A stretch of DNA of 64,000 nt from Streptomyces luteolus (GTDB lineage: Bacteria; Actinomycetota; Actinomycetes; Streptomycetales; Streptomycetaceae). Of this stretch, positions 8,012 to 17,854 are shown piece after piece. The notes under the pieces were generated by a model. It saw only the letters and a program-made list of their open reading frames with translations. It ran no database searches and was not told where the DNA came from. The position numbers were made by a program, and so were the translations under genes. How positions within the stretch are numbered: position 1 is the stretch's first letter; each line of letters starts with the position of its first letter. The stretch spans positions 1 through 64,000 of the forward strand of contig NZ_JASCIS010000014.1 in assembly GCF_029968015.1 (NCBI RefSeq), in the 5' to 3' direction.

Positions 8012-9208
8012 TTACCGCTCAAGCACCAGCGCGATCCCCTGTCCCACGCCGATGCACAGGGCGGCGAGGCCGGTGCCCGAGCCCGCCGCGGCGAGCTGGT
8101 GGGCCACCGAGCCGGCGAGCCGCGCGCCGGACGCGCCGAGCGGGTGGCCGATGGCGATGGCGCCGCCGCGCGGGTTGACCTTCCGCGGGTCGAGCTCCGG
8201 CCACTCGGCGAGGCAGCCGAGGGCCTGCGCGGCGAACGCCTCGTTCAGCTCGAAGGTGGTGAGGTCGGCGAAGCCGCGCCCGGCCTTGTCCAGGGCCCGC
8301 CGCACCGCCTCGACCGGGCCGAGCCCGAAGAGCTGCGGCTCGATCCCGGTGACGGCCGACGCGCCGATCCGGGCGAGGGGTTCACGGCCGGTGGCGCGCA
8401 GCCCCTCCTCGTCGACCAGGAGCAGCGCCGCCGCACCGTCGTTGAGCGGGGAGGCGTTGCCCGGAGTGACCGTGCCCCCGTCCTTGCGGAAGGAGGGCTT
8501 CAGCTTGGCGAGGGCGTCCATGGAGGTGGCGTCGCGGATGCACTCGTCGCGGGCCAGGTCGACGCCCGCGTACGGGACCACCTCGCCGTCGTAGTGCCCC
8601 TCGGCCCAGGCCTTGGCGGCCTTCTGGTGACTGGCGAGGGCGAAGGCGTCCTGCTGTTCGCGGTCGATCTTGTGCTTGTCCGCGACGAGTTCGGCGCCCT
8701 CGCCGAGTCCGACGGTCCACTCGGCGGGCATCTCCGGGTTGGTCATCCGCCAGCCGAGAGTGGTGGAGTGCAGCTGCTGATGGCCCGCGGGAAAGGCGCG
8801 TTCGGGCTTCTGCAGGACCCACGGGGCGCGGGACATCGACTCGACGCCGCCCGCGATCGCCACGGACGCGTCGCCCAGCGCGATCGCGCGGGCCGCCTGC
8901 ACGACGGCTTCGAGGCCGGAGCCGCACAGCCGGTTGACGGTCACGCCCGGCACGCTCACCGGAAGCCCGGCGAGCAGCACCGCCATGCGGGCCACGTCCC
9001 GGTTGTCCTCGCCCGCGCCGTTGGCGTCGCCGAACACCACGTCGTCGATGCGCGCGGGGTCCAGGTCCGGGGTGCGCTCGACGAGGGAGCGCACCACGTG
9101 CGCGGCCAGGTCGTCCGGGCGTACGGACGCGAGGGCGCCGCCGAACTTACCGATGGGGGTGCGGACGGCGTCGACGACATAGACGTCGCGTACTGCGGGC
9201 CTGCTCAT
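8012..9208 (-). CDS. Thiolase, 3-oxoadipyl-CoA/acetyl-CoA acyltransferase type
   Basis: A 398-residue thiolase. The acyl-accepting cysteine is Cys95 (NRLCGSGLEAV), with His355 in GGAIAIGHPLGASGAR and the proton-relay Cys385 in CIGVGQG. The segment FGDANGAGEDNRDVARMA is typical of the PcaF/PaaJ branch, which splits 3-oxoadipyl-CoA into acetyl-CoA and succinyl-CoA in aromatic degradation. General acetyl-CoA acetyltransferase activity is the alternative. The gene is 180 bp upstream of the aldehyde dehydrogenase and read in the same direction. It is 77 bp from the LacI-type regulator gene, so the three may form one transcription group. Confidence 0.85.
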   Translation of the reverse strand: MSRPAVRDVYVVDAVRTPIGKFGGALASVRPDDLAAHVVRSLVERTPDLDPARIDDVVFGDANGAGEDNRDVARMAVLLAGLPVSVPGVTVNRLCGSGLEAVVQAARAIALGDASVAIAGGVESMSRAPWVLQKPERAFPAGHQQLHSTTLGWRMTNPEMPAEWTVGLGEGAELVADKHKIDREQQDAFALASHQKAAKAWAEGHYDGEVVPYAGVDLARDECIRDATSMDALAKLKPSFRKDGGTVTPGNASPLNDGAAALLLVDEEGLRATGREPLARIGASAVTGIEPQLFGLGPVEAVRRALDKAGRGFADLTTFELNEAFAAQALGCLAEWPELDPRKVNPRGGAIAIGHPLGASGARLAGSVAHQLAAAGSGTGLAALCIGVGQGIALVLER

Positions 9209-9220
9209 CCCTGCTCCTTA

Positions 9221-9259
9221 CGTTCCGTTCGTACGTTCCGTTCGTACGTTCCGTTCGTA
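9221..9259. repeat. Three perfect 13-bp tandem repeats
   Basis: CGTTCCGTTCGTA occurs three times without a break in the 77 bp between the regulator stop and the thiolase start, ending about 12 bases from the thiolase ATG. It must lie in the thiolase leader or promoter. Confidence 0.9.
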
Positions 9260-9285
9260 CTTCGCGTGCGCCGCCGGGGCGCGGC

Positions 9286-10371
9286 TCACGTGGAGTCTCT
9301 CGCGACGGCCTCGACGCCGAGGAGCGGGTGCACCTCCGAGGTGCCCGCGGGGTCGCGGACCACCCGGTCCACCAGTTCCGCGAGCCGCTGCCCCGTGGGC
9401 AGTTCCATCCGGACGGTGCTCAGGCGGGGGCGCAGCAGGCGGCCGAGCAGCAGGTCGTCGGCGCCCATGACGGCCGTCTCGCCGGGCACGTCGACGCCCG
9501 CGTCCTGCAGGGCGCGCAGCAGCAGCATCGCGTACTCGTCGTTGTAGGCGAAGGCCGCGTCGAGGCCCAACTCGCCCCAGCGCACGGCGAGTTGGTTCGC
9601 TGACCGCTCGTCGTAGCCGAGTCCGAGCGGGACGACGCGGGCGTCCGCGCAGGCCTCGGCGGCGGCACGGACGCCCGCGAGCCGGGGCGCGGAGAAGGTC
9701 TCGTAGCCCGGCTCGCGCGGCACGACCACGCCGATGCGGGTGCGGCCCCGGCCGATGAGGTGCGCGCCCGCGCAGTGGCCGACGGCGCGCTGGTCCATGA
9801 GCAGCGCGTGCGCCCCCTGCACGCGCTGCGGGCCGAGGGTCACGACGGCCTTCGCGCCGGAGCGCTTGAGCACGTGCACGCCGCGCGGGGTCAGGGTGCC
9901 GTCGCCGGGCGCGAGGACGGCGACGGGGCGCAGCTCGGCCCAGGCGCGGGCCGCGTCGTCACCGCTCATGCCGAGGCTGCCGAACTGCACGACGGTGTAG
10001 TCGAGTCGGCGCAGCGCCCACTGGAGTTCGTTGAACAGGTGGCTGTAGAGCAGGCCCACGGGCACGGCCGGCGCGGGCATCAGGACCATCCGGCTGTGCC
10101 CGGCACGCAGACTGCGGGCGGCGGCGTGCGGCACGTACCCCAGCTCGTCGGCCGCCTCCTGCACGCGCTGCCGGGTCGGTTCGCTGATCCGTACGGCGGT
10201 GGCGTTGTTCAGGACGTACGAGACGGTGGCTCGCGAGACGCCGGCGAGGCGGGCCACGTCCGCGCTGGTCGGAACGGGCGCGGCGGACCGCTGCCCCGCC
10301 CCGGCGTGCGCGCCCTCCGGCCTGCGCCGCGCGTCCCGCTGGGCTGACTGCTGCTCCGGTATGTGCCCCAT
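9286..10371 (-). CDS. LacI family transcriptional regulator
   Basis: A 361-residue regulator starting at the ATG at 10371. The helix-turn-helix is TSADVARLAGVSRATVSYVLNN (about residues 34-55), followed by the hinge RQRVQEAADELGYVPHAAARSLR and a periplasmic-binding-protein-like effector domain. An unusual basic, Ala/Gly-rich lead of about 33 residues precedes the helix-turn-helix. The gene is divergent from the amidase and upstream of the thiolase and aldehyde dehydrogenase, so it may control either side. The ribosome site is weak (AAGG 11 bases upstream), so the start is less certain than the fold. Confidence 0.88.
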   Translation of the reverse strand: MGHIPEQQSAQRDARRRPEGAHAGAGQRSAAPVPTSADVARLAGVSRATVSYVLNNATAVRISEPTRQRVQEAADELGYVPHAAARSLRAGHSRMVLMPAPAVPVGLLYSHLFNELQWALRRLDYTVVQFGSLGMSGDDAARAWAELRPVAVLAPGDGTLTPRGVHVLKRSGAKAVVTLGPQRVQGAHALLMDQRAVGHCAGAHLIGRGRTRIGVVVPREPGYETFSAPRLAGVRAAAEACADARVVPLGLGYDERSANQLAVRWGELGLDAAFAYNDEYAMLLLRALQDAGVDVPGETAVMGADDLLLGRLLRPRLSTVRMELPTGQRLAELVDRVVRDPAGTSEVHPLLGVEAVARDST

Positions 10372-10513
10372 GACGTCCGCATCCTTGCAGACGCCCGCAG
10401 GGACGGCACGAGCCGGTACCCGTACCGTGGACCACCCCGCCACGACCTGCGCCAACTCCCGTACGCGCATATCCATTTCGGTCGCGCGCAGCTAACGTTC
10501 GCGCATACGAACC

Positions 10514-10596
10514 AGTAACAACCGAAGTAACACCCCGAAGTAACACCCGAAGTAACACCGCCAAGTAACACCCCCATGAAGCAGCCGCGAGTAACC
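10514..10596. repeat. Array of AGTAACA direct repeats between lacI-type gene and amidase
   Basis: AGTAACA starts at 10514, 10526, 10539, 10551 and 10564, spaced 12, 13, 12 and 13 bases. A degenerate sixth copy (AGTAACC) is 26 bases further, at 10590. The units read AGTAACACCCGA. Because the spacing alternates, the array is out of frame and not coding. It fills the stretch just upstream of the amidase start. Confidence 0.85.
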
Positions 10597-10632
10597 CCCA
10601 GGCATGACCGAGTCCCGTCGAGAGGTGCCCCC

Positions 10633-12030
10633 ATGACCCCCGACCGCTCCGCAGGTCTCGCGCGCACGGCGCGGGCGCTCGCCGACGGCGACGTGTCGTC
10701 GCGGGAGCTCGTCGCGCGCGCACTGGCCCGGATCGAGGCCGCGCAGCCGACGCTCAACGCGTTCCGGCTGCTGCGCCCCGAGGCCGCGCTCGAAGAGGCC
10801 GAGGCCGCCGACGCCCGGCTCGCCGCGGGCGAACGGCTGCCGCTGCTCGGCGTGCCGGTCGCCGTCAAGGACGACATGGACGTGGCGGGCACGCCGACGG
10901 CCTTCGGCTGCGGCGGCGACTTCCCGGTGAAGACGGCGGACGCGGAGGCGGTGCGGCGGTTGCGCGCGGCCGGTGCGGTCGTCGTCGGCAAGACCAACAC
11001 CTGCGAACTGGGGCAGTGGCCGTTCGTCGAGGGGCCGGCCTTCGGCGACACCCGCAACCCGTGGAACACCCGGCACACCCCAGGCGGTTCGTCCGGCGGC
11101 TCGGCTGCCGCGGTCGCCGCGGGGCTCGTTCCGGCGGCGCTCGGCTCGGACGGCGCGGGCTCGGTGCGGATCCCCGCGGCCTGGACGCATCTGGTCGGCA
11201 TCAAGCCACAGCGCGGCAGGATCTCCACCTGGCCGGACCCGGAGGCGTTCCAGGGGATCACCGTCAACGGCCCGCTGGCCAGGACCGTCGCGGACGCGGC
11301 GCTGCTGCTCGACTGCGCGAGCGGCAGCCACCCCGGCGATCTGCACCGGCCACCCGCGTTCCGCCTCGGTGACGCGGTCGGCCGCGACCCCGGCCGGCTG
11401 CGGATCGCCCTGTCGACCCGGATGCCGTTCACGGGCACCCCGAAGAAGCTGGAGCCGGTGGTGAAGGCGGCGTTGTACGCGCTGGCGGACCGCCTCGCCG
11501 CCCTCGGCCACGAGGTCGAGGAGGCGGACCCCGCGTACGGCACGGTCGGGCTCACCTTCGTGCCGCGCGCGACGGCCGGGATCGCCGCCTGGGCCGACCG
11601 CGTGCCGGACCGGGCGCTGCTCGACCCGCGCACCCGGGACGCGGCCCGGCTCGGCCGCGCGCTCGGCGGTGCGCCGCTGCGCTGGGCGCGCCGCGCGGAG
11701 GTGGCGCTGCACCGGCGGGTGGGCGCGGTCTTCCGCCGCTACGACGTGGTGCTCGCCCCGACCACGGCCACTCCCCCGCCCCGCATCGGCACCCTCGCGA
11801 AGATGAACGGCGTGGCCACCGACCGGGCGATGATCGCGGCGTGCCCGTACGCCTGGCCCTGGAACGTCCTCGGCTGGCCCGGCATCAACATCCCCGCGGG
11901 CTTCACCCCGGACCGCCTCCCCCTCGGCGCGCAACTCCTCGGCCCGGCCCACAGCGAGCCCCTCCTGGTCTCCCTCGCCTCCCAACTTGAGGACGACCAG
12001 AAGTGGTTCGAGCAGTGGCCCACCGTGTGA
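10633..12030 (+). CDS. Amidase signature family hydrolase
   Basis: A 465-residue amidase with the Ser-cisSer-Lys triad: Lys79 in VAVKDD, cis-Ser154 in GGSSGGSAAAVAAG and nucleophile Ser178 in GSDGAGSVRIPAAW. The ATG at 10633 is preferred over the in-frame ATG at 10576 because GAGAGGTG stands just upstream and the earlier start lies next to the repeat array. The enzyme should hydrolyse a small amide to acid and ammonia; the natural substrate is unknown. It is divergent from the LacI-type regulator, which is a natural candidate for its control. Confidence 0.88.
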   Translation: MTPDRSAGLARTARALADGDVSSRELVARALARIEAAQPTLNAFRLLRPEAALEEAEAADARLAAGERLPLLGVPVAVKDDMDVAGTPTAFGCGGDFPVKTADAEAVRRLRAAGAVVVGKTNTCELGQWPFVEGPAFGDTRNPWNTRHTPGGSSGGSAAAVAAGLVPAALGSDGAGSVRIPAAWTHLVGIKPQRGRISTWPDPEAFQGITVNGPLARTVADAALLLDCASGSHPGDLHRPPAFRLGDAVGRDPGRLRIALSTRMPFTGTPKKLEPVVKAALYALADRLAALGHEVEEADPAYGTVGLTFVPRATAGIAAWADRVPDRALLDPRTRDAARLGRALGGAPLRWARRAEVALHRRVGAVFRRYDVVLAPTTATPPPRIGTLAKMNGVATDRAMIAACPYAWPWNVLGWPGINIPAGFTPDRLPLGAQLLGPAHSEPLLVSLASQLEDDQKWFEQWPTV

Positions 12031-12053
12031 GGGCGTGACGGGCGGGGTGACTC

Positions 12054-12222
12054 AGGGCGTGTCCGTAAGTCCCGTCGTGGGCCGAAGGGCGCCCTCGGAC
12101 TGGATGTACTTGGGCCTTCGCCCGGTACGGCGAATGGGGGGGTCCCCCGGCCGGAGGCTGGGGAGCGTGCATGGCGTCGCGGGGCTGGGGGCACCTCCCG
12201 GCCGGACTATGCGGACACGCCT
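12054..12222. mobile_element. MITE-like element with 10-bp perfect terminal inverted repeats
   Basis: GGCGTGTCCG at 12056-12065 is the exact reverse complement of CGGACACGCC at 12212-12221. The 166 bp between the outer ends have no gene but contain internal dyads (GGGGGTCCCCC, and CCGGCCGG on both sides of GGCTGGGGG blocks). This is the form of a non-autonomous miniature transposable element. No exact target duplication is visible: CAG precedes the left end and TAG follows the right. The right end abuts the stop codon of the small gene at 12221. Confidence 0.6.
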
Positions 12223-12463
12223 AGTCCGTGTCCGTGGCCGCGAGGAGGGCCAGGCGGTGGCCGTCGTCGGTGTGGGCGAGCAGGCCGAAGTCCCACGCCA
12301 CCTGCTCGAACCAGCGGGCGTCCGACTCGAATGCGTACCAGGTGCAGGCGCGGGCGCGCGCCTCCACGCCCGGGAACCCGGCGCTCTCCGGGGCGCCGGC
12401 CAGCGCGGCCAGGGAGCGCCACGCTTCGAGCCGGCCGTACGCACCCCGGCCGCCGGATCCCAC
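12221..12463 (-). CDS. Hypothetical protein, 80 aa, downstream of UvrA paralogue
   Basis: I do not recognise a named family. The frame opens with a GTG 18 bases after the UvrA-like stop and ends at a TAG whose last base is the terminal base of the MITE-like element. The protein is acidic and aromatic, with TWYAFESDARWFEQVAWDFG and LLAHTDDGHRLALLAATDTD, and it shows normal GC third-position bias, which argues that it is real. No good ribosome site is seen, so it may be translated by coupling to the upstream gene. Its C-terminus may have been set by insertion of the element. Confidence 0.5.
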   Translation of the reverse strand: MGSGGRGAYGRLEAWRSLAALAGAPESAGFPGVEARARACTWYAFESDARWFEQVAWDFGLLAHTDDGHRLALLAATDTD

Positions 12464-12481
12464 GCAACAGGTGGCCGTCGG

Positions 12482-14854
<2,373 letters not shown>

Positions 14855-14995
14855 GGTTCTCATGTCTCCGTCCATCTGCGGCGCCGCCTGCGCGGCCCGG
14901 CTGCTCGTGCCAGCCACATTAGAGGCGGCGCTCGGCCGGTGCTTCTCCATTCCTGACCCGTCGGGGCGGGACTCGTGGGTGGACCTGGACCCGGA

Positions 14996-15400
14996 CTAGG
15001 AGGGTGGAGTGGCCTCGGTGTAATGGGACAGGTGCAGCGCCACGCGCCGTATCAGCTCCCTCGCCCGCTTGGTGTCGGTGCCTGAGCTGACGCCGAAGAC
15101 AAGGCGGCCGAAGACATGGCGGCCGGAGACGACGGTCGCGTGGGCGACGGGTCACCGCTCACGTCCCGGAAACCGCCGTAGGACCCCTCGGAACGGGTCC
15201 ACAGGGTCTTCCCGGTGTCCGCTCGTACGGCGTGCAGGGTGGACGTCCCGTCGCTGATGCGCCGCTCGGAGAGGTACAGGACGCCCCGGTGCTCTCCCGA
15301 GAGGAACAGTTCGAAGCCCCGTTCCGTCGTGCGCCGCAGGAGCTCCCGGCCCGACGCCGAGTAGGCCAGGAGCTGGTCGTCGAGGTCACGCCGATCGTCT
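14996..15400 (-). pseudogene. Decayed PQQ-like beta-propeller gene
   Basis: Reading the minus strand from about 15390 gives DDQLLAYSASGRELLRRTTE, then ISDGTSTLHAVRADTGKTLW, the signature of a PQQ-like beta-propeller blade. Near 15140 the frame is lost. Another frame continues VAHATVVSGRHVFGRLVFGV through TKRARELIRRVALHLSHYTE to a TAG at 14998-14996. The combination looks like one gene C-terminus broken by a frameshift. No sensible N-terminal part or start is visible upstream, where the sequence to 15650 is low complexity in every frame. A sequencing error could mimic this. Confidence 0.45.
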
Positions 15401-15792
15401 CGCGGTGCGTCTGGAGCCGGATGTTCTCGCGCCGGCGCCCGACCTTCCGCTTCCGGACGAACCGGCCTTCCGCCGCGTCGGCTCGGGGGCGTCCTGCGGC
15501 GGCGCCGGGCTCGTGCGGGGGCGGCTCTTCGTGCGCAATGTGGTCCGGTTCCTCATCGCACCCCCCGTGCCGGGCGGCCTGCCAGGCCGTACCCGCCGCC
15601 CCCGGTGATCCCCGGTGGACTATCGTAACCACCGCTCACCGCAGGTGAGTTGGGCAGAAACCGGCCAGCCGCGGTGCGTCATGACCTTCGACCGGCGCGC
15701 GGCTCGCGCGGCGGTGCGCAGGGCGTGACTCTCCGGCCGGACGAACCGGATGAGCCGGACGAGCCGGACGGAAACCGGGGGACCAGACCACG

Positions 15793-17718
15793 ATGACGAG
15801 TGTGACCGGGGGCGGCGGCGAGGACTACGTGGAGGGCGGGATCAAGCGGCTCACCGCGTCCGACCCCACGCTGATCGGCCCCTATCTGCTGCTCGGCCGG
15901 CTCGGCGCGGGCGGGATGGGGCGGGTCTACCTCGCCCGGTCCGAGAGCGGGCGCACCGCCGCGGTGAAGGTGGTGCACGAGGAGCATGTCTCGGACAGCC
16001 GGTTCCGGGCCCGGTTCCGGCGGGAGATCGGCGCCGCGCGCAAGGTCGACCAGCGGTACACGGCGCCCGTCCTGGACGCCGACCCGGACGCCGAGTTCCC
16101 CTGGGTCGCCACCGGGTACGTGCCCGGGCTCTCCCTGGAGCAGGTCGTACGCGGCCACGGACCGCTGCCCGCCGAGGCCGTGCACGCGCTCACCGAGGGC
16201 CTGTTGCGTGCCCTGCACGACATCCACGGCGCCGGGATCGTCCACCGCGACCTCAAGCCGTCCAACGTGATGCTCACGGTCGACGGGCCGCGCATCATCG
16301 ACTTCGGTATCGCCCGTGCCGTGCAGACCTCCGTCGAGTCGATGCTGACCAGCACCGGCATGGTCGTCGGCTCGCCGGGGTTCATGGCGCCCGAGCAGAT
16401 ACTCGGCGAGGCCAGCGGCCCCAAGTGCGACGTGTTCGCGCTCGGTTGCCTGATCGTGTACGCGGCTACGGGACAGCTGCCGTTCGGCCACGCGGCGGGC
16501 AACCAGCACGCGGTGATGTACCGCATCGTCGAGGGCGAGCCCGAACTCGACGGGCTGCGGGACGAGGAGCTGCGGGCCCTCGCCGCCCGCTGCCTCACCA
16601 AGGACGTCGGCGCGCGCCCGGGCGTGGACGAGCTCCTCGCGGACCCGCGGCGGACCGCCGCCCTCCCGTCGGCGGACTCGGCGCACCTGCCCGGCCCCGT
16701 CGTGACGCACCTGGCGCAGCAGGCGGCCCGGCTCCTGGACGCCGAGGCGGCCACCCCCGTACGGGAGGAGGAACCGTCGGCCGTACGGGAGGAGGAACCG
16801 TCGGCCGTACGGGAGGAGGAACCGTCGGCCGTACGGGAGGGGTCCGGCCCCGCCGCCGGGACGCCCGCCGACCGGGACACGGCGAAGCTCCGCCCGGCCG
16901 CGGCGGCAGCCACCGTCCCTCCGGGCGGGGCCGCCACGCGGGAGCGGGATTCCGCCCGGCGCCGCCGCTGGTGGTCGTACGCGCTGCCGGTCGTCGCGGT
17001 GCTCGCCCTGGGCGGCGGCACGATCGCCCTGCTGGGGCCGTTCGGCGGGAACGGCGAGGACGAGGGGGCGCCGCCCGCGGACGGCGGCTCCACCGCGACG
17101 GCCGGGCCCGGCTCGCCCGCGTCCCCCAGCGGTTCGCCCTCCGGGAAGGGCGAGAAGACGCCGGACGGGAAGGGGAAGGACGTGGGCGGCAAGAAGGACG
17201 ACGGCAAGGGCGGGGCCGGTACCGGCGACGGCGAGGACGGCGACAGCGCCGACGGGGGCGGCTCGGCGGCCGACAAGGGCGGCGGCACCGACGCGTCCGG
17301 CGGCGGCTCGGGCGACGGAGGCGGAAGCGGAAGCGGGAGCGGGAGCGGCTCGTCCGAAGGCGGCTCGGGCTCCACGGGCGGAGGGAGCGCGGGGGCGGTC
17401 CCGTCGTACTTCGTCGACAGCTGGGCGTACGCCGACCAGTACAACATCGGCCAGCCCGGGACCATCACCGTCTCCGGCGGCGGCACGGTCCGCCTGGTCG
17501 TCAAGGGGAACGGCATCGACTGCACGTACTCGGCCAAGGTCACCTCGACGGCGAACGAGGGCAGCCGGATCGACCTGGGCACCCAGACCCTCTCCGGGGG
17601 CACGCCCGGGCCGTGCCACGCGACGAAGGACCCCTCGTACCTCACGATCAGCGGGGGCGGGGTCCGGTACGTGCCGGGCCCCTCGCACGGCGACGGCTAC
17701 CGCTACACACGCGGCTGA
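15793..17718 (+). CDS. Membrane Ser/Thr protein kinase with secreted C-terminal domain
   Basis: A 641-residue Hanks-type kinase. The P-loop is LGAGGMGRVY, the ATP lysine Lys59, the catalytic loop HRDLKPSN with Asp153, DFG at 170-172 and the APE-equivalent MAPEQ. After the kinase domain (to about 290) comes a linker with three perfect VREEEPSA repeats (about 323-346). A single membrane helix spans about 393-418, and a long Gly/Ser/Asp-rich outer spacer follows. The final 100 residues form a small extracellular domain (SYFVDSWAYADQYN) with two cysteines. Topology suggests it senses something outside. The ligand is unknown and no PASTA repeats are present. A weak GGGGGA precedes the ATG. Confidence 0.9.
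   Translation: MTSVTGGGGEDYVEGGIKRLTASDPTLIGPYLLLGRLGAGGMGRVYLARSESGRTAAVKVVHEEHVSDSRFRARFRREIGAARKVDQRYTAPVLDADPDAEFPWVATGYVPGLSLEQVVRGHGPLPAEAVHALTEGLLRALHDIHGAGIVHRDLKPSNVMLTVDGPRIIDFGIARAVQTSVESMLTSTGMVVGSPGFMAPEQILGEASGPKCDVFALGCLIVYAATGQLPFGHAAGNQHAVMYRIVEGEPELDGLRDEELRALAARCLTKDVGARPGVDELLADPRRTAALPSADSAHLPGPVVTHLAQQAARLLDAEAATPVREEEPSAVREEEPSAVREEEPSAVREGSGPAAGTPADRDTAKLRPAAAAATVPPGGAATRERDSARRRRWWSYALPVVAVLALGGGTIALLGPFGGNGEDEGAPPADGGSTATAGPGSPASPSGSPSGKGEKTPDGKGKDVGGKKDDGKGGAGTGDGEDGDSADGGGSAADKGGGTDASGGGSGDGGGSGSGSGSGSSEGGSGSTGGGSAGAVPSYFVDSWAYADQYNIGQPGTITVSGGGTVRLVVKGNGIDCTYSAKVTSTANEGSRIDLGTQTLSGGTPGPCHATKDPSYLTISGGGVRYVPGPSHGDGYRYTRG
16759..16840. repeat. 24-bp tandem repeat inside the kinase gene
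   Basis: Three perfect copies (16759-16782, 16783-16806, 16807-16830) plus a partial fourth of a unit beginning GTACGGGAGGAGG. Each encodes VREEEPSA, so copy-number change keeps the frame and only lengthens the juxtamembrane linker. Confidence 0.92.
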
Positions 17719-17794
17719 ACCGGACACACGCGGCTGAGCCGGGTGCCCTGCCCGCGCGGGCAGGGCACCCGACGGCCCCGGCAGGGACCGTCAC

Positions 17795-17854
17795 GGTCAG
17801 GTCAGGTCAGGTCAGGTCAGGTCAGGACAGGACAGATCAGGACAGATCAGGTCA
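17795..17854. repeat. Pentanucleotide array (GGTCA)n across a gene end
   Basis: Twelve consecutive 5-base units: six GGTCA, then GGACA and GATCA variants, then GGTCA. The array begins 77 bases after the kinase stop. It overlaps the stop codon of the convergent secreted-protein gene, whose stop TCA on the plus strand at 17847-17849 is part of a repeat unit. Confidence 0.9.

Noticed and set aside
15405-15608. Short plus-strand frame ending LVRGRLFVRNVVRFLIA
   Set aside because: It looked like a beta-propeller end, but it has no start, no ribosome site and overlaps the minus-strand remnant; likely coincidence.
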